This document shows positions 1 through 12,304 of a stretch of DNA of 64,000 nt, piece by piece (positions within the stretch are counted from its first letter, which is position 1; the number at the start of each line of letters is the position of its first letter). The notes below the pieces were generated by a model. It ran no database searches. It saw only the letters and a list, made by a program, of their open reading frames with translations, and was not told the DNA's origin. Origin of the DNA: Paramecium pentaurelia (taxonomy: Eukaryota; Ciliophora; Oligohymenophorea; Peniculida; Parameciidae); assembly GCA_905183005.1 (NCBI GenBank), contig CAJJDO010000149.1, positions 124,001-188,000 of the forward strand, written 5' to 3'. Position numbers and translations under genes: made by a program.

Positions 1-207
1 ATAGATTAATTAATTGAAGTCAATTTTTAAAATATATCTCCCAATTAAACCATATTATCTATTTTAATAATGAATTATAATAATACAATTCTTTAGAATT
101 AATAAGACAAATTCTTCTAATGTTAAGTGTTAATCAAAAAGTTTATTAAGAGCTTGATCTTAAAAAAGCTCTGTTTTCCATTTCTCCATCAATTAAGGAT
201 CAATCAT
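1..207 (-). CDS. Unknown protein, N-terminal part (3' end outside window)
   Basis: On the minus strand an ATG at 205-207 opens a frame that stays open to the window edge with TAA/TAG read as Gln, about 69 codons. The visible start is MIDPQLMEKWKTELF and it continues with Leu/Ile-rich and Gln-rich sequence; no family was recognised. It lies 55 bp downstream of the stop of the next minus-strand gene (263-265). Because only the N-terminus is present, no domain can be named. Confidence 0.5.
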
Positions 208-262
208 AATATCAATTATATTTAATATTTTATATTTTATACACAATATAATATAATATTAA

Positions 263-1359
263 TCATTATTTTTCTAATGTTGATTAAACTATTTCTTATT
301 CCCATAATTAAGCCATTTATATTCTCATATTTTATAATAAATGATTTAATTAATCTTCTGATTTTATTTATGGATTTAAAATTATATTTCCATATAATTT
401 AGCCATTAACTAAAAAAATATTTCAATAGGTTATTAATAATTATCTTTCCAATTAATTCCCAATAAAGATTTTGCCCTACCAATTAAATCAAAATATTAA
501 GGTTAAACTCCTGCATTAGCTAATGTCCAAATTGATAATAAATTATCATACATTAAACAAGATGGTTACATTATTCTAATTTTAATTTACTAATTTGAAA
601 TCTAAAATTTGCTCAATACTTCATGATTTAACTCTATTATATTAACAATAAATGATTTAGCTACTTAACAATTCTTTTAAGTTTTCTAAATGAATTAATT
701 TACATAAATATATGCATTCTCCACTAAATCAAGTGGTAAAGAATCTTCTGTTAATTTTGAAATTTACTTCCAATTTGATTATTATTATTATTATTATTAT
801 TATGGATACTCAATTCTTTATGTTTAAGTTTATTCTTCTTTACGAAAATAATTGATAATCCTTTCACTTACTATTACTAATGGTTTTAGAATATTAGACA
901 TTGGTTTAATTTCCTCTTACTTTATTTAATCTAAAGATTTAAAAGATTCTTATGAAGGTGGTCTACTCAATCTCATCTTTTACCATAATTATTAAGCAGA
1001 ATAAAAATAACCATCAAATACAGGTCTAAAATAAACAACATCTAATATAAATTTATTTCTTTGATACCAATATTATAAGGACTTATGCGCTAAATTGATT
1101 AATTGTAAAATTCTAAATATTATGAATCTTCATTCTCTAACCAAGCAAAAAGTAAATTTTCAAAACAAAATTACCATGCCATATAATTTATTTATCCATC
1201 CAATTCTATAGTGATTGCTTGTCCTGCATAAATACGCCATTCCTCTCCTAAAGTTTGCAATAATGATTTAATAAACTTATCTTTCTTTATTAATTGAGAT
1301 GTGTTTTCAAATAAATTGAAATTGCTATAATAACAATATTAAGTTTCCACTTATTGCAT
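263..1359 (-). CDS. Unknown protein with a polyglutamine tract
   Basis: The frame ends at TGA (263-265). One 26-nt intron (1042-1067, GTATCA..ATTAG) joins two open frames. The start is uncertain: the first usable ATG is at 1357-1359, and the frame stays open further upstream through AT-rich sequence without another ATG, so a missed 5' exon is possible. A run of eight Gln codons, all TAA, sits near 781-806. Visible stretches include GEEWRIYAGQ and VYFRPVFDGYFY; the product has many aromatic residues, no signal peptide and no evident membrane segment. Not recognised as a known family. Spliced length from 1359 is 356 residues. Confidence 0.55.
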
Positions 1360-2246
1360 ATGTGTTAATTAATAATATTTTTTTTTAGTTTTCTATAAAA
1401 TTTAATTTCCATATCCAAAAGTTTTAATCAAATTATAAACTACAATAAGATACACTTAAAAAATAAGATTATTAATTGATCTAAAAAAATAATCTAGAAT
1501 GAATTAATATAGTATTAGAATTATGAATTTAATCTATCAATTATAAGATTTATCAAATATAATTATTAAAATCATTCCGTTTTAATAGTAAATTCTATGA
1601 TTAAAAAATATTATACATTAAATTTGTCATCATTTATTCTCTATAAAGGATAATATTAAATTTTAAATTAAATTTTTCTTATTATTCTAAATAATATTAC
1701 TTAAATTTTAGTACTTAGATTAAGTATTTTTTTTTTTTTTCATTTAAATTTTATTATCATATTTTTGATATTTTTTATTTATTAAGTTATTTTTGTTAAG
1801 ATTTATTATTTAGGCATAAAAAACAATTTCTATTAAAATAAAAACTTGATTTTATTCACTTATTTTAATTGAATAATCTTATTAATATTTATAATTGGGG
1901 AGTAGAATTAGATTGTAAATTTATAGATGAAATAATACAATTTTACTTATTCTATTGATTAAATTTAAGATATTTATATTTAGTGTATTTTTAATGGAAT
2001 TTTTCATTTATATTCATAATAGAATAATTATAAATTAGATATCCTTTAATAAAAATACGTTAGTTTGTTATAGGTTATTGAGAGTATTTAAATTTTGAAA
2101 ATAAGAATTTAATAGAATTTAAGGATATAAGAATAAAAATTTAAGAGTAGAGATTTGAATAACATAAAAATTGAATATATTTTTAACATATTCTATACAA
2201 AAATGAAAAATTGTTTAAAAAATATTTTTTTTATTTAAATTTAAGA
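1360..2246. other. AT-rich intergenic region
   Basis: Between the divergent starts at 1359 (minus) and 2247 (plus). Homopolymer T/A runs, for example the long T tract near 1727-1740. No frame of convincing coding quality; presumably holds both promoters, and possibly a missed 5' exon of the minus-strand gene. Confidence 0.5.
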
Positions 2247-3120
2247 ATGATTAATAAAGATAGTCGAAGTGGCATGTATATTTCTTCATCTAATGATTTG
2301 TAAAAAGATGAAGATTTATTTATACCCAAAGATAATTAATAAAGGGAGGATATGAAATAAGAATACTTACTAGGATAAACATAAAGTTAATTGTCATCAG
2401 CTGAATAAATAGAAGATATTCCTGTACCAAGATTAACCCTATTTGTGTATTGATTAGAATAATTTGAATAGTTCGTAAATGTCCCTTGAAGAAAATCAAA
2501 TTTAATACAAAAAGTAAATGTCAATAGAAGCATAAAGTCCAATTAAATATTCACCCTAAAAGAAATAGTAAAAGCAAGTAGAATAAGATGGATAAGAAAT
2601 AAAATAATTGGATATATAGGAAATACCAATTATACCATAGATTCAAACAAGAAGAAAAATGAATAAAATAAATTATAATGTTGATAATTCTCCTGTGGAA
2701 TAAGATGAAATGAAACCTTGTCATTGTACAAAAACTCATTGTTTATAATTATATTGTTCATGTTTTCATAATAGACGTCAATGTATAAGTGAATGTAAGT
2801 GTAATGATTGTTATAATGATGGAAAACATGAGGAAGATGTATTGAAGGCAGTTGAATAAATTAAGATGAAAGAATAAAGAGCATCACATCATGATTTAGA
2901 TTCTTTTGATACAAAATAAGTATGGGGATGTAAATGCAAGAAAACTAAATGTATAAAAGGTTATTGTGAATGTTTTATTAGGGGAAAAAAGTGTACATCA
3001 CATTGTTAATGTACAGAATGTGAAAATAGAAGATAACCTTAAAAGAAATAAAAAAAAATAATAAAATAAAATAATTAGATTAATAAAAAGATAAAGAAAA
3101 AAACATAAGTTCAATTTTGA
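2247..3120 (+). CDS. CXC-domain (tesmin/TSO1-like, CRC) DNA-binding protein
   Basis: 282 residues after removal of one 25-nt intron (2447-2471). The C-terminal half carries two cysteine-rich CXC repeats separated by a charged linker: the first begins KPCHCTKTHCLQLYC and the second GCKCKKTKCIKGYCEC, each followed by further C-x-C pairs, ending in a Lys/Gln-rich basic tail. This is the paired CXC arrangement of tesmin/TSO1/LIN54 proteins, which bind DNA and act as transcription regulators (family knowledge). The N-terminal half is Ser/Gln-rich and unstructured. The linker between the repeats (KHEEDVLKAVEQIKMKEQR) is highly charged rather than the conserved RNPxAFxPK seen in animals and plants. 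A nuclear role is inferred. Confidence 0.85.
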
Positions 3121-3606
3121 CATTTTCAATTTTATCATTGAAATTGAAAAGTTTACACTGTGCAAATATAAAATACATAAAAAGAATTGTATTCTATAAT
3201 TATTAAATAATCCTTTTTAAATTAGTAATGATTTTAATTAAAAGTCTTTACTTTTGATATATCTATTCTCATCTTTGGATTATTTAATTTTATTTCTGAA
3301 TTCTTTTATATAAATAAACTATTTTTTATATTTAGATTCTCTATTTATTCAATAGTTTATTTTTATTCATCAAATTTTAAATAATTTTTTCTATAATTGA
3401 TTTAAAAATTTGAGAGAATTTAATATTTTAATTATAGATATTTGAAAATGGATTAATGTTATTAATGGTTCTTTATTGAAAAGATTGAAAATAAAATTAA
3501 ATAATTTGTCTTGAGTAATTATAACCAATTTGTTATTGATTGATTGGACACATTTATATAATTAAATTATAATAATTAATGAAAGAACATTAAGGGTTAA
3601 TGGGAA
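3121..3606. other. Intergenic region, no supported gene
   Basis: AT-rich. A short frame (MDQCYQWFF.., about 33 codons from 3448) ends in TGA near 3540 and has no supporting context. Nothing else is seen apart from the inverted repeat at its left end. Confidence 0.5.
3123..3150. repeat. Short perfect inverted repeat after the CXC gene stop
   Basis: ttttcaattt (3123-3132) and aaattgaaaa (3141-3150) form a 10-bp perfect stem with an 8-nt loop, starting two bases after the TGA of the CXC gene. It would fold in the 3' UTR; a role in 3'-end formation is only a guess, and AT-rich DNA makes such repeats common. Confidence 0.4.
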
Positions 3607-4179
3607 ATGAATTTCAACCAATCAAATAGAAGTACTTCTTACATGAGAAAGAGTAAATTAGATAAGATCCATTTGTAGAGAGTTTGTAAGAATATTTCTA
3701 GATATTTCGGAGACGTATAATTTTGCATATATTACTGTGTATATTGTAAACATAATAGCTCATAGCATTCTTCTTTTTGGCCCTTATTATTCCATCTATC
3801 ATATTATAGGCTGATTTTATAGAATTAGATGTATCTGAAAGAGGTGGAATATTTAAGATGGAGTAAACATGGGATCCCCCAATAAGCATACAAATGTTTT
3901 CGAAAATTGATATTCTGTTGCTTGATGTTTAATTGTTTTTAGATGGAAAGGAGATAGAAGAGTTCACAATTTATGAGCATTTGTATATGAATACTCAATA
4001 CAACTTGACTAGTAATACAAATTACAGTTTTAGTAAACTAATTTATTAATGAGGCAGCAGTTAGATTGATGGCACAGTTCGACTTTGTACCCACGTCTTA
4101 CTTGATTATCATAGTTGTAATGCTTGTCATCTCCCTTTTGTACTCTATCATTACATACACTCGTTACAAAAAACTTTGA
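3607..4179 (+). CDS. Small membrane protein with two predicted transmembrane helices
   Basis: Three introns (3632-3661, 30 nt; 3739-3758, 20 nt; 4012-4033, 22 nt) assemble a 166-residue protein; without them every frame breaks. The N-terminus is basic, followed by a hydrophobic helix at about residues 27-46 (YYCLIAFFFLALIIPSIIL), a loop of roughly 85 residues containing a WDPP stretch and many acidic residues, and a second helix near the C-terminus (LIIIVVMLVISLLYSII) ending in a short basic tail YTRYKKL. Two-TM topology with a mid-sized loop fits a small channel-like or organelle membrane protein, but no family is recognised. Spurious open frames exist on the opposite strand here. Confidence 0.6.
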
Positions 4180-4633
4180 TCTTTTATTGTGTTTAGTTTC
4201 TACTTTTGTTTCAAGTGAATCATAACTCATTTTATTCTATTTATTCAATTACAATATTTACAATTTAACATTAATTTACCATGTACTTTAAAGATCATCA
4301 ATAATCTCATATTCATAACTCATTTCTTATTTAAATTAATTCTTTATCATCAATGAAAATCACAATACAAAGCTACAAAATTAATAGTTCATACTATTTC
4401 GCTATTAAATGTAATAATATTTATTAATAATGACAGAGAATCTAAGAATATAATGAACCTGTCTATGATAAATAATAAATATATATATGTAATAACCACA
4501 AGAAGAATTAGATTAATTTATACAAACCTTAAATAATTAATCAACCATTCCTTACCTACAGTAAGCCCTTACTTAAGATTAATTGTTGGTATAAAATGCT
4601 CGTCTACTCTAACAATTACATGAATAATAGAGA
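4180..4633. other. Intergenic region
   Basis: About 450 bp between the two-TM protein stop and the bZIP start. One plus-strand frame is open from about 4450 but lacks an ATG and is out of frame with the bZIP protein, so it is not annotated. Confidence 0.5.
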
Positions 4634-5779
4634 ATGCTCAATTTTTAAAGTTTATTCACTTAGAGTGTTCTGCAGAATCCTTATATAAATTAATAAATCA
4701 CTCATGAGAGTAAAAAGATTAAGAAAACTAAATCAACAATTTAAAGAATTCAATCTAATGCTAGTTTAAAAGAACAAGCCCCTTTATTATAGGAAATAAA
4801 AGGTAATGTTAAGAACGCATACATTAAAAAAATTACATCTTTGCTTAGTGTAGAAGGTGGAAAACTTTTAGATGAAGAATTGTAAGAAGATTTACAAGTA
4901 GAAAGTTCATCAGAAGAAATATCAAAAGAATAGAAATTTGGTTTAGCTGGACTCTTAGGATCTGCTAATGATTTATTAACTGTTGAATCAAAAAATAAAC
5001 GATTAAGATAAAGTGCTAAGAATTCACGTTTACGAAAGAAGGTGTATTTGAAGTTATTAGAGAAAAAAGTAACATTTTAATCTTAATATATAAGGTTTCT
5101 GATTTAGATTAAAAAATATAGGAATATAAAAAAACAACAAGATAATCATTTGATTATTTGACTTAATTACTTTCATCCCATCCAATTTTAAATAGTATGA
5201 TAATTGCTAATTCAAATTCCATTGATTAAATTACAGAATGCAAAAAATCTGATTAAGCTTAACTAATATTAGATTCGTATTTAGTATAAATAATAATTAA
5301 TTATTAGATGAGATATGGTACATGTGGAATTAAAAGGAGAGACTATCTTAAATATGCAGTTAAAAATATTCAAAGAAATTTCTTAAAAGGAAATTATGGG
5401 TTGCAATTAATTAGTTATAATAATGATGTTAAAAATTGTATGATTGTATTTAATATTATTTTTAGATGATGATGAATTTAATAACTATGTTGAAATTGTT
5501 AAAAAATAAACTAAATTAGATGATGAGAATTTAATTTATAAAGTACTTCCAATTATTGATAAATTATTAAATCATAGAAAGACTTCATAATAGTATTATC
5601 ATCTTTTTATAACTAGATTATTATTAAAATTTAATACAGAAATGAAAAAATTGAAATAAATACAATAAGAAGTGGAAGAAAATGTAAATCAATTTACTTA
5701 ATAATTAACACCCAATCAATAAATTGAATTAATTAAAGGTGTAGAGAAATTAACAACTTTCAATAGATCACTTACATGA
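4634..5779 (+). CDS. bZIP transcription factor
   Basis: 363 residues after removing two introns (5069-5094, 26 nt, AAG acceptor; 5438-5465, 28 nt). At about residue 122 lies a basic region KRLRQSAKNSRLRKK followed directly by a leucine zipper whose heptads continue across the first intron (LKLLEKK, then VSDLDQKIQEYKK), which supports that splice. The N-terminal third is Ser/Gln/Glu-rich, an activation-type composition. The C-terminal half is helical (DYLTQLLSSHP, later DKLLNHRK and LTPNQQIELIKG) and has no recognised domain. bZIP proteins bind DNA as dimers; targets cannot be told from sequence. Confidence 0.8.
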
Positions 5780-5852
5780 ATAATATATTATATGTAGATA
5801 TATCAATTATTTTATAATGATAAATTATATTAAATTAAATAACAATTCAAAA

Positions 5853-6510
5853 ATGGAATTATTAAACAATTAGGAGAAAGAATTATTAAGCAAATATAAA
5901 AAATATATTTCAAATACTAAGACTTAAGAACCAACTAAATATTCTGATATATTTATAGGAAAACATTAAATAGATGATGTACAATTAAAAGATGATATTA
6001 AATTTCAAAATACAAAAATGAGTGTTAAATCTTCTTCAGATAATCAAAGAAATGAATTTAAAAATATAATGTCATAATTGAGAAATTCTTAGATTATAAA
6101 AAGAGAAAATGAGAATAGAAATTAAAATAGTATGTTATTTGAAGAAATTTCAAAATAGAAATAATAAAATGATTAAAGTTAAATGTTTTTAATTAAAGAA
6201 TGTTTAGATAAACCTGAGAAACAAGTAAGATAGATTTCATCTATATCATAAGATTATCTAGAATAAAAAAACATAAAAGAGAAAATAAAGAGTAGATAAT
6301 CAACATAAGATATTTAAAAATAATTTAATGAGTATAAATAACTAATAAACATTTAGAAAATTATTATAATAACTTGAAAGATTGATATAAAAGAAAAAGA
6401 TAGATAGTAAATTCTTATTTTGCATGATACAAAAACACATTGAAGAATGCCCTTAATTTGGTAAAAGAGTAAAGGAAGATATTAAAGAACTATTACAATA
6501 ATTATTATGA
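5853..6510 (+). CDS. Gln/Lys-rich coiled-coil protein, function unknown
   Basis: 210 residues after removing one 25-nt intron (6332-6356). The product is strongly charged with predicted helices (MELLNNQEKELLSKYKK at the start, ENEKLLQQLERLIQKKK-like heptads after the intron). A short segment CMIQKHIEECPQFGKRV near the C-terminus contains two cysteines. No signal peptide or membrane segment. It starts 73 bp after the bZIP stop on the same strand, but spacing alone says nothing about shared function. Confidence 0.6.
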
Positions 6511-6577
6511 TAACTTTAATATAATTAACTTATTTTAAGAATTCTGTATAAAATTTAATATCACATATTAATTTTTA

Positions 6578-7379
6578 ATGTGGAAATTACTGTTAATAGC
6601 CTTAAGTATTGCACAATTTAGAACCCAGGAAGATGAATTAAGTGAAGAAGACTAAGAATCTCTATTCTAATAATAGGATTGTATTAATAAATAATTAATT
6701 GATAGAATAACAAAATTATTATTAACAATAACAATATGGATGCATTATATTAACAAAATATCACCTTTAGGAAAGAAGTCAAGAATTGATGTAGTTATTT
6801 AAATCAATTTCAAATGATTTAGACAAAAGAAATGCATATGAAAAATTATAAGCTTAATTAGTGATGTAATGCATACAAAAAATCTAATATTAATAATTGG
6901 CTGATCTCTTTAATTAATTGAGACAATAAACATTTAAATATTAAGATTTCTAAGATGTTTTCATGATGACTGATTTGAGTTTAGAAGATGATTACACATT
7001 AACAGATTAAGAAAAGATATTATCAAAAGAAATTGAAGTATTCATTTTAATTAATCTAGCAATTTGATAAAAACATGTAAGAATAATAAAAAAAATATAA
7101 ATAAGAATAAGGTTATGATGATGATGATGATGATGAAGAAGTTGATCCAAGAAGAAGATAATAATAACCATAAGGTTATAAATTATTTGGAGTTGATTTA
7201 TCAAAGCTATCAAATACAACATAAATGATTATTTTTATTGGTTTGATTTCACTCTTTAGTATCATTCTATTTTTAGGTATATAACACTATTTATTTTAAT
7301 AGGTTTAAGATTTGTACAATAGCATACATAAGGCCCAGTAAAGAGAGTTAAAAAAGACAAAAAAGTTAAATAAAAATGA
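6578..7379 (+). CDS. Signal-peptide, single-pass membrane protein with acidic/Gln-rich lumenal part
   Basis: 242 residues; three introns (6681-6705, 7038-7059, 7277-7302). Residues 1-14 (MWKLLLIALSIAQF) look like a cleavable signal peptide. A long Gln- and charge-rich region follows, with helical heptads and a run of six or seven Asp (GAT repeats, 7110-7137). Near the C-terminus is one hydrophobic helix (MIIFIGLISLFSIILFLG), then a short basic tail PVKRVKKDKKVKQK. This predicts a type I membrane protein in the secretory pathway with a lumenal coiled coil. The splice of intron 3 inside the helix is needed to keep the frame. No family is recognised. Confidence 0.65.
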
Positions 7380-7390
7380 GGATATAATTA

Positions 7391-10300
7391 TCAAAATTTA
7401 TTATAATCAATTTTTGCTTTAGGTAATGTTTTTTAATTTGATTTAATAAAATCTTCTGTAAAATAATGAGGTGCTATTTCATACAGCCATTCTGGTTTTA
7501 TTTCACATACATTTCTCATATATTCTTTTGTAGTTAACACTAATTCATGATATATAACCCATTCTGGTTTTTCTTAAAATAAAAGAGATGAAGGATGAAT
7601 TTATATTTCATGACTATTCTTAAGTGTTCTATAAGTACCACTCTTTTATTTTTTTGCTGAATTATAAAAAAACCCAGATGTAATACATTTTCTGATATTG
7701 AAACTACTATCTTCATAAATAGACAGAGATTCATCCTTAACATCAATCTCTACTCTCTCACATAATGAAGTCAATTACTCTTTAATATCTTATGCCCTTT
7801 TCATTGCTTTATATTGAATAAAGCTTTCATAACAGAATTCTTTAGTATAATTACAATCCTTCCATTAATTGTATATATTCAATAAAGTCATATGATCTCC
7901 TCCTGGTCTATAAAAATTCTTTTTTGCTGTATCAGCATGTACTTATTTTTCTTTAGGACGATAAAAGATTGTATTTCCAACAGATAACATGGCAGAAATA
8001 GTGATAATTTAATCTACACATTTAAAATGTTCAGATGTAACAACCATTTTTGAAAGCATAGGATCTAATGGAAATTCAGCCATTCTTCTTCCTAATTTAG
8101 TTAATTCTCCATCATTATTCAATGCTCCCAATGAATATAATTATTCCAATGCTCTTAATAACATTTCATGAGGAGGAGCATCCATATAATCAAAATTAAC
8201 CAAATTATTAATACCCATTGTTTTGAGCAATAAAACAACATTACCAAGATTTGTTCTTTAGATTTCAGGAATAGGTGAATCCTCTAATTCATTATTATAT
8301 GACCATGCTGTATACAGTCTAAAACACTTTCCTGGTGCAATACGACCTGCTCTTCCTGCTCTTTAATTAGCATTAGCTTTAGAACAAGGTACAACCTATA
8401 ATGATTCAATACCTGTGGAAGGACTAAAAGAGGTTTACTTAACAAATCCACAATCAACAACATAAATAATATTGTCAATAGTAATACTAGTTTCTGCTAT
8501 ATTAGTAGCCAAGACTACTTTTCTACAACCTTTTGGAGTAGGTTCAAATATTTTGATTTATTATTCACTGGGTAAAGCAGCATAAACAGGACAAATAATC
8601 AATTCTGGTATTTTTTTAGAAAATCCTTTAGTTCTTGTTTTAAGCATTTCTTCAGCATCTTCAATTTCATCTTGTCCAGTTAAGAAAACCAATATATCCC
8701 CAACACCTTATGTTACATGAATTTGTAGAACAGTAACAATAGCTGCCTCTACATAATTACCTTCTGGTTATTGTGTATAGTAGATATCTACTTAATATCT
8801 TCTTCCTGGTATTTGAATAATTGGAGCATCATCAAAATATTGACTAAATTTCTATGCATCAAGTGTAGCTGAAGAAATAATAACTTTTAAATTATCTCTA
8901 GCTCTACTAATATCTTTAATTAAACTTAATAATATATCAGTATGTAACGTTCTTTCATGTGCTTCATCTATTATTATAACACTATAATTCTATAATAATG
9001 GATCAATCATAAATTCCCTCAATAACATACCATCTGTCATGTATTTGATAATAGTAGAATCATTACTACAATCTTCAAATCTTATTGAATATCCAACTTC
9101 ATGTCCTAATTTAACACCCATTTCTAATGCTACTCTAGATGCCACTGACATAGCAGCCACTCTCCTTGGCTAAGTACATCCAATCTTACCTGTTTTAGTA
9201 TAACCAACTTCATGTAAATATTATGCCAATTATGTAGTCTTACCAGAACCTGTTTCTCCTACCATAACAATAACTTTATTATCTCTTATTAATGATAATA
9301 ATTGAGTTCTAAATTTAAAAATTGGTAAACCTTCTTTGACAATCTACATAGCACTTTTTTAAGGTTTCTAAGGTTCCATAGGATATGAAGGCTTAGGTTA
9401 TTCATCTTCACTTGAACTACTACTACTACTACTTGAACTACTGCTGCTACTAGAACTTCGATGTTTCTTCTTTTTCTTATCTTATTTCTTCTTCTTTTTT
9501 TTTTCTTTTTTTTTTTCTTTCAATCTTTTTTATTTTTTCATTTAGACTTTCCCTAATTCTTTGATTACCTCTAATTAAACAAAGTCTATTGCATTTTCAT
9601 ATAATAGTTCATATTTTTTAATTCTCTTTTATTCAATTTCATCCCATGTTCTTACATGTTAATTAGCTCGTGTAGATATGTGTTATTACCACTATTCTTC
9701 TTCAGGCATTTCAGGTTTTATGTCTGTAGCTTTCTTCTTTAATACATCAGTTTTATCTTTCAATATTTTACCATCTTCTTCATATAAATCTGGTTATTTA
9801 TAATATTCAACTACTATATCATTATCTTTTTAAGATTCTGCTGCTTTTAATATTGTTTTATTTAACTCTCTCTCTTCTCTTTCTTTCTTGGTCAATTCTG
9901 CTTCATCAAAGATTTATTCTTCATCTTTCTAAATCATTTATTTCAATTTCAATTATTTCATTTCTCTTTCTTTTAAATACTTCATCCTAGACTCTTCTTT
10001 AACTTTCTCTAATTCAATCTTCTTTAATAATTCTTCTTATTATTTATCCAATGGCTTCTTTTTTAATAATTTTTAATGTAATTCCTCCTTTGCTTTTCTA
10101 TCCTCTTCCTTATTCTCATTAGGATTATGAACTTATTTTTATTAAGCATTATTTGCTTCTACTAATTCATACTCTTTCTACTTTTTCTCTTGTTATTCCT
10201 TTTCCCATAATTCATATTCTGAAAGCTTTGGAGGTTTAATTCCTGCAAATCTAGCTAGTAATTCTATGCAAAATTAATCATCAGCAGGAAAACTAGATTC

Positions 10301-10438
10301 AATCAATTTCTTTTTCAATTCCTCTGCACTTGTTGAGCTTTTTGCACATTCTTTAATAAAATCATGTGTGATATTATCATAAACACCCAACAAATCATAC
10401 ATTCTATCTCTCAACCAGAAATCATCTAATTTTGACAT
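7391..10438 (-). CDS. DEAH-box RNA helicase, Prp2/DHX16-like
   Basis: 1015 residues with no intron needed. The N-terminal 380 residues are charged and helical, with a Lys-rich tract and a Ser run before the helicase core. Core motifs in order: GETGSGKTTQ (I, near 9230-9260), TQPRRVAAMS (Ia), DEAHER (II), SATLDA (III), TNIAETSITI (V) and QRAGRAGRIAPGKC (VI), followed by the winged-helix/ratchet and OB regions usual for DEAH splicing helicases. The length, and the way the N-terminus begins (MSKLDDFWLRDRMYDLLG), match the DHX16/Prp2 branch rather than Prp16, Prp22 or Prp43. Prp2 uses ATP hydrolysis to activate the spliceosome before the first splicing step. Stop TGA at 7391-7393. Confidence 0.92.
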
Positions 10439-10507
10439 TTAATTAATAATTAATAGTAATTTATTAATAATTTAAAGCTAGAATTAAGAATGAACAAAAA
10501 TAAACAT

Positions 10508-10801
10508 TCAAATGATGCTTATAAACTTTTTATTTCCTTTTAATCTTTTTGGAAATGAAAGAAATTCCTTTCTATATTTTTCTTACTTTTCTATGTTGGA
10601 TTCTTTGATATCATCTACCTGAGTAGCCATTTATAAAACCAACTCTTAAGTCTCAACTAGTCTATTCTGACATTCTTAAATCTGTTAATAAAGTGTAAAT
10701 ATTTCTTGATTTTTTAAATGAATCTAAAGGTCTTACTAATCAATTATTTCTTATTATTTTAAGATTAACTCTTTGAAGGGATCTTCTTCAGATATATTCA
10801 T
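10508..10801 (-). CDS. Small coiled-coil protein, unknown
   Basis: 97 residues, intronless, start at 10799-10801 and TGA at 10508-10510, 69 bp upstream of the helicase start. It begins MNISEEDPFKELILKQQ and shows heptads through its middle (EIIDQQDLQIHLKNQE, IQECQNRLVETQELVLQM). The size and all-helical pattern suggest a small complex subunit, for example a tethering or biogenesis-complex component, but that is a guess. No signal peptide. Confidence 0.6.
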
Positions 10802-11064
10802 TAAGTTTTATATTTTAATAATTATTTTTCTATAATTTATTATAATCAAATTTTATTTTTTGAAGATATCATTATAGATTCCACATAATAATAATTAAGT
10901 ATTATTAATTTATATCAATAAGATATTCTTATTTATAATTCATGAAAAGTACTATCTATTCTTAAGACATTTTTGATATATATATATATTAAAAATCATA
11001 ATAATATATTTTTAAGATTATTTATAGCTTTATTATTAAGTTTCTATTAAATAATATATTAAAG

Positions 11065-12265
11065 ATGGAAGAAATAAGATAATATTTTATACCAACTAAA
11101 GAAATTAGTCAAAATTTATGTTGTAAAATTTGTACATATGTTGCCATAAATGCTGTTGAATGTTCAATATGTGAATAACTATATTGTGAAGATTGCGCAA
11201 AATTTTGGTAAAGGAAAAAAGATTAGTATAAATATAATTGAATATTATTAGATGTCCTGATTGTAAAGGGGACTTTAAAGTTAAACAAGCTCATAGGTTG
11301 ATTAGAGAAGAACTCTCAAAAATGACATTTTAATGCGTAAATGAATTTCAGGGTTGTAAAGCTCCTATATTAATGAATGATGTACTTTAACATGCTAAAG
11401 AATGTTAATTTAAGAATGTTAAGTGTCTTTGTGGATGGAGTGGACCTTAATCAAAATAAAAATAACATGTAATTTATTAATATATATTTTTAAGGAATAA
11501 ACTTGTTAATAGTTTGCAACAAAATAATGTAATATTTGTAAGGAAGATATCAAATTGGTTAAATATTAAAGTCATAATTGTTTTTAGGAACTCAAATAAT
11601 AATTGGAAAAGATTACAGAAAAATTCTATGAGTTTAAAGAAACATCAGAATTTTCAATTAAAGAATTAAAAACTCATGCAAGCAAAGAATCTAATGAATT
11701 ATAAAGTGTAAAATAATAAATTAAAGGAATAACATAAGAAAATAATGAAATGAAAAAATAATTGACAGATTTAACATAATTATTAAAAAACTAAGAATAA
11801 TAATTTAAATAAGTTATAGATGCACAACAACAATAATAATAATAAGGACCATTTTTAACATAAGGTAAATTAGTAGAATCAAGATAATTTTAATGTAGTA
11901 AAAATCATATGTTATAATATTGGATGAATCCTAATGGAGAGGATAGAACAAAGAAATGTTTTAAATGTTAAAAAACTTAGGTAAATTGTAGATATTGTTG
12001 TCCTTTATGTTGTTTTTTTGTATGTTTAAAATGTCAAGAACCTGAATTAACAAAGAATCCACATGAAAATACTGTACTCTGTCCTGCAAGACATAAAATA
12101 ACAAAAAAAGTATTTGGTTTGATTTGTACTGTATGTGATAAGAATTCTTCATAAATGAAAGTACCAGGAGGTGGAGATTGTACTGAATGTGATTTTGCAA
12201 TTTGTTTTGAATGTCTAGAAAATGAAAGATATAAAGGAAGAACATAATAATGTCCTGTTCAATGA
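11065..12265 (+). CDS. TRAF-type/RING-like zinc-finger protein with coiled coil
   Basis: 382 residues, two 26-nt introns (11226-11251; 11469-11494, AAG acceptor). The N-terminal Cys/His region (CCKICTYVAINAVECSIC, then CEDCAKFW and CPDCKGDFK) resembles a degenerate RING. TRAF-type zinc fingers follow (FQCVNEFQGCKA, HAKECQFKNVKCLC, CNICKEDIK), then about 100 residues of coiled coil and a second Cys-rich block at the C-terminus (CFKCQKTQVNCRYCCPLCC, CTVCDKNSS, CTECDFAICFEC) looking like a treble-clef/RING-type fold. This resembles the large ciliate set of TRAF-like proteins. A ubiquitin-ligase or scaffold role is inferred, not shown. Confidence 0.75.
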
Positions 12266-12304
12266 AATTGATATAAATATATTTTTAACTAAATTAATGT
12301 TTAA

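Noticed and set aside
781..806. ATT/TTA microsatellite
   Set aside because: It is the TAA-coded polyglutamine tract of the minus-strand gene and not an independent repeat element.
3698..4230. Two minus-strand open frames opposite the two-TM protein gene
   Set aside because: The plus strand assembles into a continuous protein with two membrane helices using three canonical short introns; the minus frames are shadows with no motif.
7007..7222. Minus-strand ORF with a His run
   Set aside because: Antisense to the Asp run encoded by GAT repeats in the membrane protein gene.
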